A stretch of 64,000 bases of DNA from Rhizopus arrhizus (taxonomy: Eukaryota > Mucoromycota > Mucoromycetes > Mucorales > Rhizopodaceae). The translations under genes and the position numbers were made by a program. Shown one piece after another: positions 30,801 to 40,584 of this stretch. Position 1 is the stretch's first letter. The number at the start of each line of letters is the position of its first letter. The stretch is from contig JAKZZE010000021.1 of the NCBI GenBank assembly GCA_024220505.1, forward strand, positions 62,001 through 126,000, written 5' to 3'. The notes under the pieces are model-generated. The model was not told where the DNA came from. It searched no databases and saw only the letters and a program-made list of their open reading frames with translations.

Positions 30801-32630
30801 AAAGTACACTACATTTCTATGATAGCTAAAACTTTATCTAAAAGTGAACGTAACTATTCAGCTACTAAGCGAGAATTATTAGCAGTTGTATATGCACTGA
30901 AGAGGTTCCATAAGTATTTATGGGGAAACAAATTTACCCTATATACAGATCATAAGGCACTCACTTATCTTCACATGCAAAAGATTGCTAACGCTATGCT
31001 CATAAATTGGTTCGATACACTGCTCCAATATGATTTTAAAGTCGTTCATTTACCAGGTGTAGATAATATTCTCCCTGACACACTTTCTCGTCTATATGAA
31101 ATTGAAGATCCTGTCAATGAACTGGGAGGGGATAAGCTTCATCTATTGAATAGAGCAGCAGTAAAACTACCCAGTGAAGACAAAGGTGAATACATGACAC
31201 CTCCGGATCCTGAAGAACGTAAACTACTTCTTCTACGTGAGCACATTAAAGGACATTTTGGTTCTGATGCAATTTACCATGCTTTAAAACGTAAAGGTAT
31301 CTACTGGTCCAATCTGAAAAATGAAGCCGTAGAACTTGTTAAGAGTTGTATTCCATGTCAACAATTTAACATAATCAAAAAGGGTTATAATCCTCTAAGA
31401 CCCATTACAGCCACATTACCTGGAGATAGTTGGGGCATCGACTTAGCTGGTCCCATGAAAACTTCCTTGAATGGCAACAATTACTTATTGATTATGGTTG
31501 ACATTGCTACACGTTACTGTGTATTGAAACCCTTGCCTGATAAGCAATCTATGACGATTGTAAAAGCTTTAATCGATGTATTCTCGCATTATGGTTTTCC
31601 ACGTGTAATCCAATCTGATAATGGTGGTGAATTTGTACATGAGCTTATGCAATTACTTGCTGAAAATGCTGGTTATGACCATAGACTCATATCTAGTTAT
31701 CATCCCAGAGCTAATGGAGTAAGTGAGCGTTGGGTACAAACAGCTGTAAATGCAATAAAGAAACAAATCGAGGGTGCTAAAGCAGACTGGGATTTATATG
31801 TTCCTTCTACACAACTCTACTTGAATGGTAAACACAATGAACGTACTAAGACGCCACCCTTCACTTTAATGTACGGTCGTAACATGAATGACTTTGAAGA
31901 TTTTAGCAAAGAAAAAAATAAGGCAACTAAAGAAGAAATAAATAAACAACTCCTTCTCAATATAAAAAGAATGACGGAGATTGTGTTCCCTGCCATATAT
32001 GAACGTACAAAAATAATAACAAACAATCAGAAGGAAAAGTTTGATGCGTCACATAAACTAATTACGATCCCTGAAAATAGCTATGTAATGGTAAAAGTAA
32101 ATATTAAAACCAACAAGTTAGATCCTAACTATGAAGGACCTTATAAAGTAAAAAGAATTACTCAAGGAGGATCGTATGTACTAGAAGATGAAATGGGTGA
32201 ATTGTTATCTAAAAACTACCCACCTTCTGCGTTAAAACTCATCTCACAAGATGAAGTTATATCAACAAATAAATTCTATCAGGTAGAAGCCATTTTAGCA
32301 CATAAAAAGCTTAAAGGGAAATATCTTTATAAGTGCAGATGGAAAGGCTATGATAAGAGCGATGATACCTGGGAGCCTGCCTCTAACTTTACCGATCCTA
32401 AATTCATTACAGAATATTGGCAAAGAGTTGGTATAGTTCCTGAAGATATTAAATATAAATATGACCTTCAAAATAATAAAGGAAGATCTAACAATGTGAA
32501 GTTAATAAATACTTCTCATACAGGCAAACGAAAGACCAGAACAGATCTTAATGAAAATAGCCACTCTTCTACAACAAGTAGTAATAAATTAAATGGCAAT
32601 ATAAATTCTAAAAGATCTAGACGGTATTAG
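27846..32630 (+). CDS. Gag-Pol polyprotein with chromodomain (element C)
   Basis: 1594 residues from the first true ATG (MSTPQETPM); the open frame extends a few codons upstream without an ATG. Domains in order: gag, a zinc cluster CTYCRKEWFQGHKC (about 391), protease TILDTGANFSS (about 484), reverse transcriptase with STLDLKSAFN and KCFVDDIVVAS (about 818), RNase H with YVATDASN, and integrase (HHCC, then GIDLAGP and QSDNGGEF). A C-terminal chromodomain (CRWKGYDKSDDTWEPASNF, about 1500) and a basic tail end the protein. It has the same layout as the element B protein but is clearly diverged from it. No internal stops. Confidence 0.95.
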   Translation: MSTPQETPMVDPIVTSTPESQSSMISDLSSSMSEPQGSMASKYASEPTPMDTDTAAPTPKVTDSTADIIRRKTHIIENLKNQAKIHFMEYMVLNEDDSDPAAALTAHEKFKECEQKVNRAKEALKSFSAMFEEVKTPSDGPSNHSLRLVVPNDLPTLQLKGDAIWRKKAECYDSAYDFCNTFETVLRAHGQALNSNWERLLPLCMNPEQVSWCREALLEKSFSWKQVRPMILDHFDTPYRKFLLMVEVGSMCQGTYESNREYSNRFQKMRREAGMEDSTLLAVTYFASLKASVKSVAQLAISSHFGSRLPSSITQIIDLVLASGEDSAFAAKTPHKRARPMNDDERIPRHAGNTSKAPFGTSKVLTNKYKTPMANKGKSKTKPCTYCRKEWFQGHKCNEYLVAKNSNSNNKDNAQINRMAVRTVNQNVSDEEDDCEINSPLNRMALDCKSKKEKELIVTRDFKSTNDNSITFPILANNRKAITILDTGANFSSINKKFCFQNNFLIIPPKNNNVIKLADCNSTIKRIGLTEVNIKCNGKSFNHTFEVMNLTNNHDMSIGTDFMSKLGIGLTGLPYKWDDSKVSLDNSKVPEHKFNDFSELLNKVDDEMTELENCPAGSSNEYQQALNYIKPLIQLNQAIPKGSFCTIPESVVSIEAPEGVTSYRRPYPVPLAYHKIVQDQIDEWLENGVIKRAPANTEWNSALTVVKKTNAKGEVTGYRVCHDPRHVNALLKSIDRMPLPKISELFEELKGATVYSTLDLKSAFNSLKMNEEHAHKLAFSWNSVQYIPVGTPFGLKHVSSVMQRTMSIALENMSFAKCFVDDIVVASTSIEEHKQHLKQVIDKLTKVNLKLNPDKCTFFQSKINLLGFRISPKGVSLDLRKVANVQEFPVPKTGKDIMRYCGLINYFRPHIPKASTLLAPLDALRNEKSLIKLWNDKHQQCFDNLKKVLLENVILSYPDLNQTFYVATDASNVGIGVILYQKINGKVHYISMIAKTLSKSERNYSATKRELLAVVYALKRFHKYLWGNKFTLYTDHKALTYLHMQKIANAMLINWFDTLLQYDFKVVHLPGVDNILPDTLSRLYEIEDPVNELGGDKLHLLNRAAVKLPSEDKGEYMTPPDPEERKLLLLREHIKGHFGSDAIYHALKRKGIYWSNLKNEAVELVKSCIPCQQFNIIKKGYNPLRPITATLPGDSWGIDLAGPMKTSLNGNNYLLIMVDIATRYCVLKPLPDKQSMTIVKALIDVFSHYGFPRVIQSDNGGEFVHELMQLLAENAGYDHRLISSYHPRANGVSERWVQTAVNAIKKQIEGAKADWDLYVPSTQLYLNGKHNERTKTPPFTLMYGRNMNDFEDFSKEKNKATKEEINKQLLLNIKRMTEIVFPAIYERTKIITNNQKEKFDASHKLITIPENSYVMVKVNIKTNKLDPNYEGPYKVKRITQGGSYVLEDEMGELLSKNYPPSALKLISQDEVISTNKFYQVEAILAHKKLKGKYLYKCRWKGYDKSDDTWEPASNFTDPKFITEYWQRVGIVPEDIKYKYDLQNNKGRSNNVKLINTSHTGKRKTRTDLNENSHSSTTSSNKLNGNINSKRSRRY

Positions 32631-32650
32631 TTATACCTGGGAGGGGATTA

Positions 32651-33214
32651 TGTTGTAGAACAGCGTCTGATCATAACGGACATTGAATAATCACAACTAA
32701 AAGAAGTATATTAAAACTGATAAATCTTTATCAAATAAAATATATTCTTCTTCTTTTTTATATAAAACTATCACTATTAGATTCATCCTATAAAGTAAAC
32801 ATGAACAATAAATAAGTCATGACCTTTATTATTCATCATTTCTGTAAATGAATAATAATGGATCAGGTACCTAGTCAACTATGATCTGACTGGAGGCATT
32901 TCATATAAATATATCTTTCCTCTCAATGAAGACGGGACAATTCTCCCAGATCAGTTAAAGAACAATAAGATCTATAAAAACAACGAATTAAAAATTTTCA
33001 TAATCGATTCAGTGATCATTCTTCAATCAAACATGTCAATTATTGGATCTACGCTCATAACTACTCATTTACCCGCCAACTGATAGAAGAATATAAATAG
33101 TAGACTTTGTAATGATTTCTTTTTAATAATTAAGATTGTCTTAAATAAAGTTCAGTCTCAAAAAGTATTCTTTGGTTTTTATCGCTACCTTAATTACTTT
33201 ACCAGAACATAACA
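32651..33214 (+). repeat. 3' LTR of element C
   Basis: 564 bp, preceded by the purine tract at 32638-32647 and followed by TAAAC. Confidence 0.92.
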
Positions 33215-33348
33215 TAAACATTGTATATGAGCTTTTAAGGAATATGTAATAAGTAATATTATGTATTCAGTACTTGTTATTTCTTATATAAGATCTGAGT
33301 AATCTCATACGAATAATAAGTATTTAATGAGGTAAATACGACAAAATA

Positions 33349-33598
33349 GTTGCAATAATTTTATAAGCGTTATATTGTAAAATGAGTAGTATTTATTTAA
33401 TAACGAGTAAATCTCCCTTTTGATTTGATTACCGCTGCTATGCGATCAGGCATGCTGTCAATGTGACTTCTACAAACATCTTTATCTAGCTTGTTCCATT
33501 CAAAGTCAACTCGTTCCCATAGCTCGTCGATGTTTCTGGCCTTTCGTTCATAAAGGCTTAACCTAAGTTTCAGCAAATGCCACTGTTGTAAACATAGT
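33349..33598 (-). pseudogene. Tc1 transposase C-terminal remnant
   Basis: The minus strand 33598-33397 encodes QWHLLKLRL, then NIDELWERVDFEWNKLDKD and HIDSMPDRIAAVIKSKG.., ending in TAA: the last quarter of a Tc1 transposase. It is cut off by the intact Tc1 copy 2 that entered next to it. Confidence 0.7.
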
Positions 33599-33600
33599 TA

Positions 33601-35194
33601 CAGTCCTGCTGTTAACTGCCTAACAAAAATAAAATTTAAGATAATTCCCGCAAAAATAGAGCTGAACTTTTTAAATTTTAATGGAACCGTGCTAAAACAA
33701 CATATTTTTATTGAACAAATTTTCATAGCACACTAACTAGTAAAATGTGGCGGAATTTGAAAAAAATGAAAAATGACTATAAAATCAATCTGACAGCAAA
33801 TCTTTAACGCTTTGTATATCCATCTTTAGCCTTGATAACCTCTTCAATTCTTTTTGGCATACTCTCGTAATACTTCTTCATGTCCTCTTTAGTGAATTTG
33901 TTCCACTCTGCATCAAATTTATCCCACAATTCATCCATATTTTTGGGCTTGGTGTCATATGCATCTAATTTCAACTTAACATGATGCCAGAGGTGTTCAA
34001 TTGGGTTTAGGTCGGGACTATTTGCTGGCCAGTCTTCAATATAGCTAATTCCGTTATCTGCAAGCCATTTTTTAGTGAGTTTCGATGTGTGTTTTGTATC
34101 TCCGTCCTGTTGAAAGATGACTTCCTCATTGCTGAGACTGAAGTGCTCGAGTGTATCCTTATAGGAAGTATCCAAGATATGGGTGTACAGCTCTGATTTC
34201 ATAGGATACTCAATAATACGGCATGCGTAACCTACTCCTGATGATGTCATGCATCCCCAAACCATCATTGAGCCTCCGCCACCTTTTAATTGAGTCTGAT
34301 AATTATGTGGTCGAAGTGGGTCATCCTTATGTTTCCATGTAATTTGAGCTCCATCTGATCCCCATCTGTTGATTTTGGTTTCGTCGGAGAATATGACCTT
34401 GTTCCAGTCCTCTACAGTCCAGTCACGGTGTTTTTTGGCCCATTCCAATCGCTTTTTCTGGTTAGTTCTCTTGATTAAAGGCTTCTTTTTCTTATACAGA
34501 GTTTTAAGGCCGAGGGATCTCATTAGTTGTGTCGTAGATGAGTACTGCAATTTGTAACCAAGAGACCACAGATATCTTTGAACATCCTTTGCTGATAATA
34601 GGAAGCCTTTTCGGACTTTAAAAGCTATGACTTGCTTTGTAAAATCGGGAACGGTGCTGACTCTACCACCACGGGGTTTGACGCGATCAGGATCAACTTG
34701 CTTTTTCACGAGAGCAACTAGGGCTCCAGACACTCCAGTGACTTGTACAATATTTTTAGTACCCTTTCCGGCCTTAATTAATGAAATGACGTTATTGCGT
34801 GTGTCGTTGCTGAGTTTATAAGGCATTACAAAGAAGTAGTTGTCAAGTGTAGAAGTAGAGATGTGATGGGGGAAATGAAGAGAAAAGTGTCGCTTTTTTA
34901 TACATTTTTAGCTTCTCTACGTCATGATGATACGTTATGTACGTTATCATTGCATCATGTACGCCAAAATAGGGTTTAAAGTACATTTAATCATACTTAC
35001 ACCATTTTCCATTTAACCCAAAATCAATTTTTCTTGATTTAGATCTTTGTGTAACAAGCTAGAATTACATCATTCTTTTCTTCTTATACTATGACGTATG
35101 GGCTATCTAATGGGTTTTATTTCGTAGTTCTGACGTAATTATAGCACTGTGCAGGCCATTTTATGGTTTTGTTAGGCAGTTGACAGTAGGACTG
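33601..35194 (-). mobile_element. Intact Tc1-like transposon, copy 2
   Basis: 1594 bp, reversed relative to copy 1 (12881-14474) and of the same length, with the same ends and TA on both sides (33599-33600, 35195-35196). It carries a complete transposase gene. Confidence 0.95.
33804..34826 (-). CDS. Tc1-family DDE transposase, copy 2
   Basis: 340 residues, identical to the product of 13249-14271 except for one Ala in place of Val near residue 46. It has the same catalytic triad and spacing. Two near-identical intact copies 20 kb apart, in different surroundings, indicate recent transposition. Confidence 0.95.
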   Translation of the reverse strand: MPYKLSNDTRNNVISLIKAGKGTKNIVQVTGVSGALVALVKKQVDPDRVKPRGGRVSTVPDFTKQVIAFKVRKGFLLSAKDVQRYLWSLGYKLQYSSTTQLMRSLGLKTLYKKKKPLIKRTNQKKRLEWAKKHRDWTVEDWNKVIFSDETKINRWGSDGAQITWKHKDDPLRPHNYQTQLKGGGGSMMVWGCMTSSGVGYACRIIEYPMKSELYTHILDTSYKDTLEHFSLSNEEVIFQQDGDTKHTSKLTKKWLADNGISYIEDWPANSPDLNPIEHLWHHVKLKLDAYDTKPKNMDELWDKFDAEWNKFTKEDMKKYYESMPKRIEEVIKAKDGYTKR

Positions 35195-35196
35195 TA

Positions 35197-35476
35197 TGAG
35201 GGTATTTATATGTTTTTGGATTTTATGATTTTGTGTTGTTTTTGGTTTTCAAGCAAAAGAGTTGATACTCCGTTTTCAAATAGATTGTTACGCAGAAGTT
35301 CATTTTCTAACTGGCGTGGTACAAAAAAAATATTTACTGTTTGTCTTCTTTCATTAGAGTAAAAGTTATGCAAAAAGTAGATGACAATGTATGAGCATCT
35401 ACAGGGAATCGAACGAACGACCTCCACATTTCAAAGCCATCGACATAGCTATTTGACCATGAATGCTGATTTGCCG
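35197..35476. repeat. Repeat ER, copy 2, left part
   Basis: 280 bases. It preserves the empty site for element F (TCTTCTTTCATTAG near 35345). The tRNA-like stretch is at 35394-35467. It is interrupted by solo LTR G. Confidence 0.85.
35394..35467 (-). repeat. tRNA-like sequence in ER copy 2
   Basis: Same 74-nt stretch as 23955-24028 with one base difference (GATGGC here, GATAGC there). B box present, stems not conserved. Confidence 0.4.
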
Positions 35477-36269
35477 TGACAGGTGACTGGTAATCGTGGG
35501 CGATAAACTCAACTCGGTTCGGGGACATGTTTAAGCGAAGCTCTTTGGGAAATATGATTGGCTGAGAAGTTTATAGTGGGAAGCGGCTATGGTTGACACC
35601 AGCTGAAGGAGAACCCCGGAGTTGATCAGGTGACCCGCAACTTGCTGGCGGAGCTCAAGTGAATTGATGGCCATATACAGTTGGGGTGCACTTTCCTTTT
35701 TTTGTCGGTTAGGTTCTAGGTTTAGCTGGGTGGTTCGATGTATTGTGTGCTTCTTCCGATGACATTTGCTCAGATCATATTTTTGTTCCTTTACTTTCTT
35801 CCGTTGGATGTTTCTCTTGTCTGATGTTTTTTTTTATTTTCCTTTCTTATCCTCAGTTACCCTCGTCAATGTTCTGACATGTTTTTATTTTATTTTTTTA
35901 CTCATCCTCTGTTAATACTTTATGCGCTTGCAAAAGTATATAAAGACTAATAATTTGTTATGAAATAAAGATATCGAAAAATCGACCTATTTTTTATTTT
36001 ATTTTTTCTTTTGGAATAATCAAAGTTCTCCCTAAAACCTTTGTTTATTCACTCACTCTCTTATAACGTACACTTGCCTTTATCTATTTGGTGGTTCTCT
36101 TATTATTCTGGTACCAATTGCTCGAAGTAGGTTTTTTCAGTCGGCCTAGGTTCTCGTTCGAATTGAAGTGAATTAATAGAAAATCAAATAGGCAACTTAG
36201 TTGATATATCTTTTACCGTCTTAATCAAGTCCTTCAAAAAAGTATATCTTCTCCCTTAGTACATTATCA
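35477..36269. repeat. Solo LTR G inside ER copy 2
   Basis: 793 bp, starts TGACAGG and ends ATTATCA, flanked by GCCG (35473-35476 and 36270-36273). ER copy 1 shows the uninterrupted site (GATTTGCCGATGATATG near 24030), so the insertion is proven by an empty paralogue. No internal region is present. Confidence 0.9.
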
Positions 36270-36273
36270 GCCG

Positions 36274-37060
36274 ATGATATGTGGCTAAATTCGTCTCTTC
36301 GTCCTCCATTTAATCACGTGTTTTGCGGACCGGATGGATGTTGTTCGGATCGGGCAGTATTTTCTTATTGTTTGGTGCTTTTATGGCTGTATTGGAAAAT
36401 AGTGTGGAGTTACACAGATGGACTGTTTAGCACAGACGCGAGAAATACTAGAGTTCCTGCAAAGCTAATTACTTATGAAGATCCTATTGTGCCTAAAGGA
36501 ATACAATGTCAAAAACTCAGTTGATTTAGAAGAACGAGAAATAACGGAATGTTAAAAGAGCTTTATTATAAATAGTGTTGTTGACACAATAATAAACGAT
36601 ATACAGTCTTCTTCCCATTTTTTATATACTTACTTTACGCCTTTAAAGTCTTACTGCCTAAAGAAGTTCCCATACTAGTAATTGAAAGTTATATTATTCA
36701 AGGTAAACATAGTTGGGGAAAACACACATATCACCGATTTTCGTTTTGCAAGTCCTTCTGTCATCAAATTTCTGATTTTTGACGCGGATTTTCTCGACCT
36801 TCAGAAGTCGTATCTCGACCCGGATTTTTTTAATGATCTTGTACTTGCCCGCACTCTTGCTTGGGGTAATAGGATGGAGAAAAAAAACAACGGAACTTCG
36901 AGAATCTCGCAGTTGACCATTTTAGGTATAATAAACTCCGCTTGAAAATAGCAGAATCGTGTTCTGTGACCCCAATAACCATATTAAGCATATTAAACTC
37001 CGCGTGCGGAGTTTATATATGTATATATAGTATGTGGACGGTAAATCTTTCACAGATCCA
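36274..37060. repeat. Repeat ER, copy 2, right part
   Basis: 787 bases that with 35197-35476 make a 1067-bp unit, the same length as copy 1. Right of it the sequence changes to a Ty3 pol tail, whereas copy 1 is followed by DIRS sequence. Confidence 0.85.
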
Positions 37061-37174
37061 GATCGTCAAACGAGGTGCTCCGCATGAATACGTAACCACG
37101 GCAAATGTACGACATATGAGGCCATACCATGAGGATCAAGATGCGAAGGCTACTCTTCTTGGGGGGGAAAACAA
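37061..37174 (+). pseudogene. 3' tail of a Ty3 integrase (element H)
   Basis: The plus strand reads RGAPHEYVTTANVRHMRPYHED, like the end of a Ty3 integrase, then a purine tract GGGGGGG and AAAACAA before a probable LTR. The rest of the element is missing. Confidence 0.6.
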
Positions 37175-37478
37175 TGTAATAAGAATCAAGTCCCGACCTC
37201 TTATTACTGGTTGGATTGTGCTAGTACGATCTAGCATATTCACTTGCTACGACGCCTTATAAATATCATTATTAATATCATTATTAATATTATTAGAAAT
37301 AGCAATTGTCGCAGCAAGTGAACATAGTATAAATAACCTACTATTTTTTATGAATAAAGATTACCGAATATTATCCTTTTGATCAAACTCTACTGTATAA
37401 TTGTTATTGTCTAATAACAATTAAACTAATCTTTTATCTGAGTTATTCTTATATCGTTCGTAAGCCACAAATATTACA
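37175..37478 (+). repeat. Probable 3' LTR of element H
   Basis: Starts TGTAATAAG just after the purine tract and has AGTATAAATAACC and AATAAAG motifs. A TTACA end near 37478 is a plausible terminus but no second copy exists here to prove it. An inverted repeat (TTCACTTGCT..AGCAAGTGAA) lies inside. Confidence 0.5.
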
Positions 37479-37507
37479 GATGATTTTTCAAAATTCGCTA
37501 TGTTTAT

Positions 37508-38600
37508 TTAATATTTTCTATATCTTCCCTTTGCTTTAAATAGTACTTCTACTTTGGCTGACATACTATTGATGTACTTCTTGCAAGCATTTGCATTGAG
37601 TTTATTTCGCTCTACATCCACAAATTGCTAAAGCTTTTTGACACCTCTTTCTCCGACTTCATGTGGTGTCAGATTAAGTTTGAGCTGATGCCAAACATGC
37701 TTTATATGACTTAAATCCAGACTTTGAGCATACCAATAATTTATATACCTTACACTGATACCGCGTACCTATGGAGTTATGAATTTTCATTTATACTTTA
37801 TGCAGCTATCACCCTGAATGTATACATTAGACGTCTTCAAATAATGGTACTCTAATGTATTCATGTAAATAATGCTTAGTATATGCAGACAAGACGTTGA
37901 GTTTATGCTATCATCATAAAGCTGACATGTCTAAACTGGTCCCTGAGTAACTATGTGACAGCACATGTTCATCCTACGGCTGCTATGCTTTACTGTAATG
38001 TCGATGTGATGAGGGAGCAAAATGTCATTTTATACTACTCTACACTACTTTACACCATCTTATCACCAGATGCTAATCTTTGCTTTAGCCGAGAACGCTA
38101 CTGGTCGTCACTCTTGACTTGACCAGTTGCAGTGCCTTTTTGCTCAGGTTATCTGCTTTTTTCAATGATCCTTTGTTAAAAATGCCTTCTTTTTTTTTAG
38201 CTCTCGGTGGTAGTTTATGGATTTCAGCGCGTTTACTCCTGAACAATACATCAACAAGTAACCAAACTTACCCAACTCCCTAAATAGCTCTTCCGCTATT
38301 GTTCGATCACCAGTAATAAGACACAGCTCGATATAGTGCTTCATGGTATAAGAGACAATAGTATGTCTTGCAGCCTGCAGGTGTGAATTTCATGGAAAAA
38401 GCTTCCTAGTATATCTTTCAACTGTGCAAGAATGAACGTAATATTTATCTGTGATATCCTCTGGCTTCATGCTATTCGGTGATATACTTTTTATTTCTGG
38501 GTTGCTTTTCCATTGATATAGATTTAGGCATGATGATGAGAAGTAGTGAAAGAAACTGAGTAAAAAAAAAGAAACCAAGGGCTCTTGCAGTTGCACTTGC
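37508..38600 (-). pseudogene. Degenerate full-length Tc1 transposase
   Basis: On the minus strand, broken frames read from an N-terminus near 38531 (MPKSISMEKQPRNKKY) through KKKKAFLTKDH to SLDLSHIKHVWHQLKLNL and KKYINSMSAKVEVLFKAKG with a stop at 37508. Order and motifs fit Tc1, with many stops and shifts. The SPDLNPIE catalytic box reads SLDLSHIK, so the Glu is lost. Confidence 0.75.
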
Positions 38601-38795
38601 TTTTATATGAATGCAATAAGGAACGCTCAGAGTCTCAGACAAGTACGCTATATAGTCTTCTAATATGTTCTTTGTTGATTTAAATGTAAACGTATGATTA
38701 CTATACATAATTTAAGCTGGTCGGAAGTCAAATTTTTAAATTCGCATTCTCATCTCTCTCTCAATTTCTAGTATTAATACATGAGACCTTTACTG
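38601..38795. other. Unassigned sequence between Tc1 relic and DIRS gag
   Basis: On the minus strand FKNLTSDQL can be read near 38740, faintly like the start of a DIRS reverse transcriptase; otherwise nothing recognisable. Confidence 0.3.
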
Positions 38796-40414
38796 TTTCA
38801 AGACACATGACCCCGAAAATATACCATAGGAGCCCCAAGCCGGTAGTTGGCATGCACCTTTTGATAAAGCGAAAAAAGTCGATTTTGCCAAAAGGTTGCT
38901 CGTATTTTTTCACCTACTGTACGTTGTTGGTTGAAACGGTTGTTGTTGGACGAGGAAGTGGAAGTAAAGTTGTTGTTGTTGTTGAAGGTTTTACCACCAT
39001 GCTGGGATGGTGGACCTGATCGAAAGGGCTTCGAACCCCGCTGTGCCTCAATGGTTTTTTGGAGTAGAGTTAAGCTGACCAATCATAGAGTGGAACTGGT
39101 CGGAGGGCATGGTATGTCTACTGTCGCCACTCAAGTCGGGTTTGAATGATTTGTTGACCGCCTTAATCGCGATGCTATTGCGATAGATGTTGACGGAGTT
39201 ACTAACATTAAGTAACAGGGCTCTGGCATCATGAATAATTTTCAGACTGTGCTGAATATCATTGGTCTCTCGAGCATTAAGTAGATGGTGGCCTAAGAGA
39301 TCCAAAGGTCGAAAGACTGCTGGTAAAAGATACTGAATTGATTTCAACGAGGCATCATGCGAGCGTTGAGATTCATTCATATGACCGTATGCTGCAGGAA
39401 CCGCGTCAGGTGGACGATAGTCCAAAGCAGCAATGGGTAGGTAGAGACCGATGAGGCTAGCGCGTTGTTTATCAGTAAGAGGGGTGCCGACAAACAAATC
39501 CTGATCCATATCCAAAAGTGTGACTAACTCGTTGGAGGGGGTCCATTCATATTTGGCACGAGGAGTTGGAAAAGAGTTATCACCGCTGTCCTGAATAGGT
39601 TGAGGTTGGTGGGCAGGATATTGTTGCTGTTGTTGTTGTTGTTATTGCAACAATTGAAGAATAGTATCTTGTTGTTGTTGTTGTTGTAACTGTTAAGGAT
39701 ACATAAGATTATAGTCACTTTATTTTAGTAAAAGGAATCAGATATGATCCTGAATAATATGTTGACATAATTTGGAATCATTTATAACATTATTCCCAAC
39801 ACAGATCAATAAAATACTTTGGTTAGATTTTTATATTAAGCTTTATTCATATTAACTTCACATAGTCAAATAAGATGACATGGTTGTAATATAGTTTATT
39901 GATAATATGAGCATGTTAAATAAGGAATGACGATTACTTACCGGATCATCATTAGTCATGAAAACATTTATCCTAACTGAGATATTATTGTTAACAATGA
40001 TATCCAATCACGGAATTAAAGGTCTTTATATTCATCCGTACTGTCTCCTTAAATAGTTATATGTCCAGAGTTATCTGAAACCATCTCAATAGCATAATTG
40101 ACAATACAAGCTAGGAACAGGCTAAGCTAATAGTTAGAAATAGTAATCATCTATTCTGTCAAGTTGATTATAAATCTGTCCTAATTCTTTATCCGTATCA
40201 TGTCTATAAATACTCTCACTTTTTACATGTAGAATTTATTTTAATCTGAAATAGTTATCTTAACTTAATAAAGAGATACCAAGTTCTAACAGTATTTCTT
40301 TATCTTTGATTGCTATATTATATTTACCTAAAACTCCCCTTTCCTAAACAGTAACTGCTGTTGCAAAAGAGCCATCTGCTCTTGCAAGGTAGATGTTTGT
40401 TCATCGTTTGACAT
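38796..40414 (-). pseudogene. DIRS-type Gag, split by solo LTR I
   Basis: The minus strand starts MSNDEQTSTLQEQMALLQQQ at 40414. Removing LTR I (39691-40350) and one GTAAC restores a glutamine run in frame. After one in-frame TAA in the run (a CAA to TAA change near 39644) comes the conserved DIRS Gag segment FVGTPLTDKQRASLIG, then DYRPPDAVPAAY and FRPLDLLGHHLL. A frameshift near 39060 leads into an Asn-rich tail. The RT is absent. No matching recombinase lies nearby. Confidence 0.75.
39691..40350. repeat. Solo LTR I in the DIRS gag
   Basis: 660 bp, starts TGTTAAGGATAC and ends TTCCTAAACA, flanked by GTAAC (39686-39690 and 40351-40355). CTATAAATAC and a downstream AATAAAG are visible on the plus strand. 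Confidence 0.9.
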
Positions 40415-40479
40415 GCTGAGATTGGACGATGTTTATATTTAGTGGTTATGACCTGAACGAAAAAGAAGATCAAGGAATC

Positions 40480-40503
40480 AAAAAAAAAAAAAAAAAAAAA
40501 AAA
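40480..40503 (+). repeat. Poly(A) run
   Basis: 24 A residues upstream of the DIRS gag start and next to the LTR D fragment. Could be a retroposition tail or slippage; nothing decides. Confidence 0.8.
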
Positions 40504-40584
40504 CTTAAAATTTTCGTTAATTAAGTATATGAGTGTATTGAGGTCTCATGTAATTCTTGCGAGAATTCATTCGACCTTGAATCA

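Larger units (their letters stand above)
27250..33214 (+). mobile_element. Element C: complete chromoviral Ty3 LTR retrotransposon
   Basis: 5965 bp with LTRs 27250-27812 (563 bp) and 32651-33214 (564 bp) that differ by one base change and one extra A as far as I can see. The target duplication is TAAAC (27245-27249, 33215-33219). It has one open gag-pol frame and a purine tract (GGGAGGGGA) before the 3' LTR. It looks recent and possibly active. Its LTR shares its first 14 bases with LTR D but is otherwise a different family. Confidence 0.95.
27039..33343 (-). repeat. Solo LTR A2, split by element C
   Basis: The two parts 27039-27249 and 33220-33343 together match the LTR of element A (3223-3556) with a few differences. 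AAATA lies on both outer sides (27034-27038 and 33344-33348), so this was a solo LTR with a 5-bp target duplication before element C entered it. Confidence 0.92.

Noticed and set aside
40480..40503. Poly(A) runs here and at 52575 as LINE tails
   Set aside because: Neither follows a LINE 3' end or has a target duplication; simple slippage is as likely.
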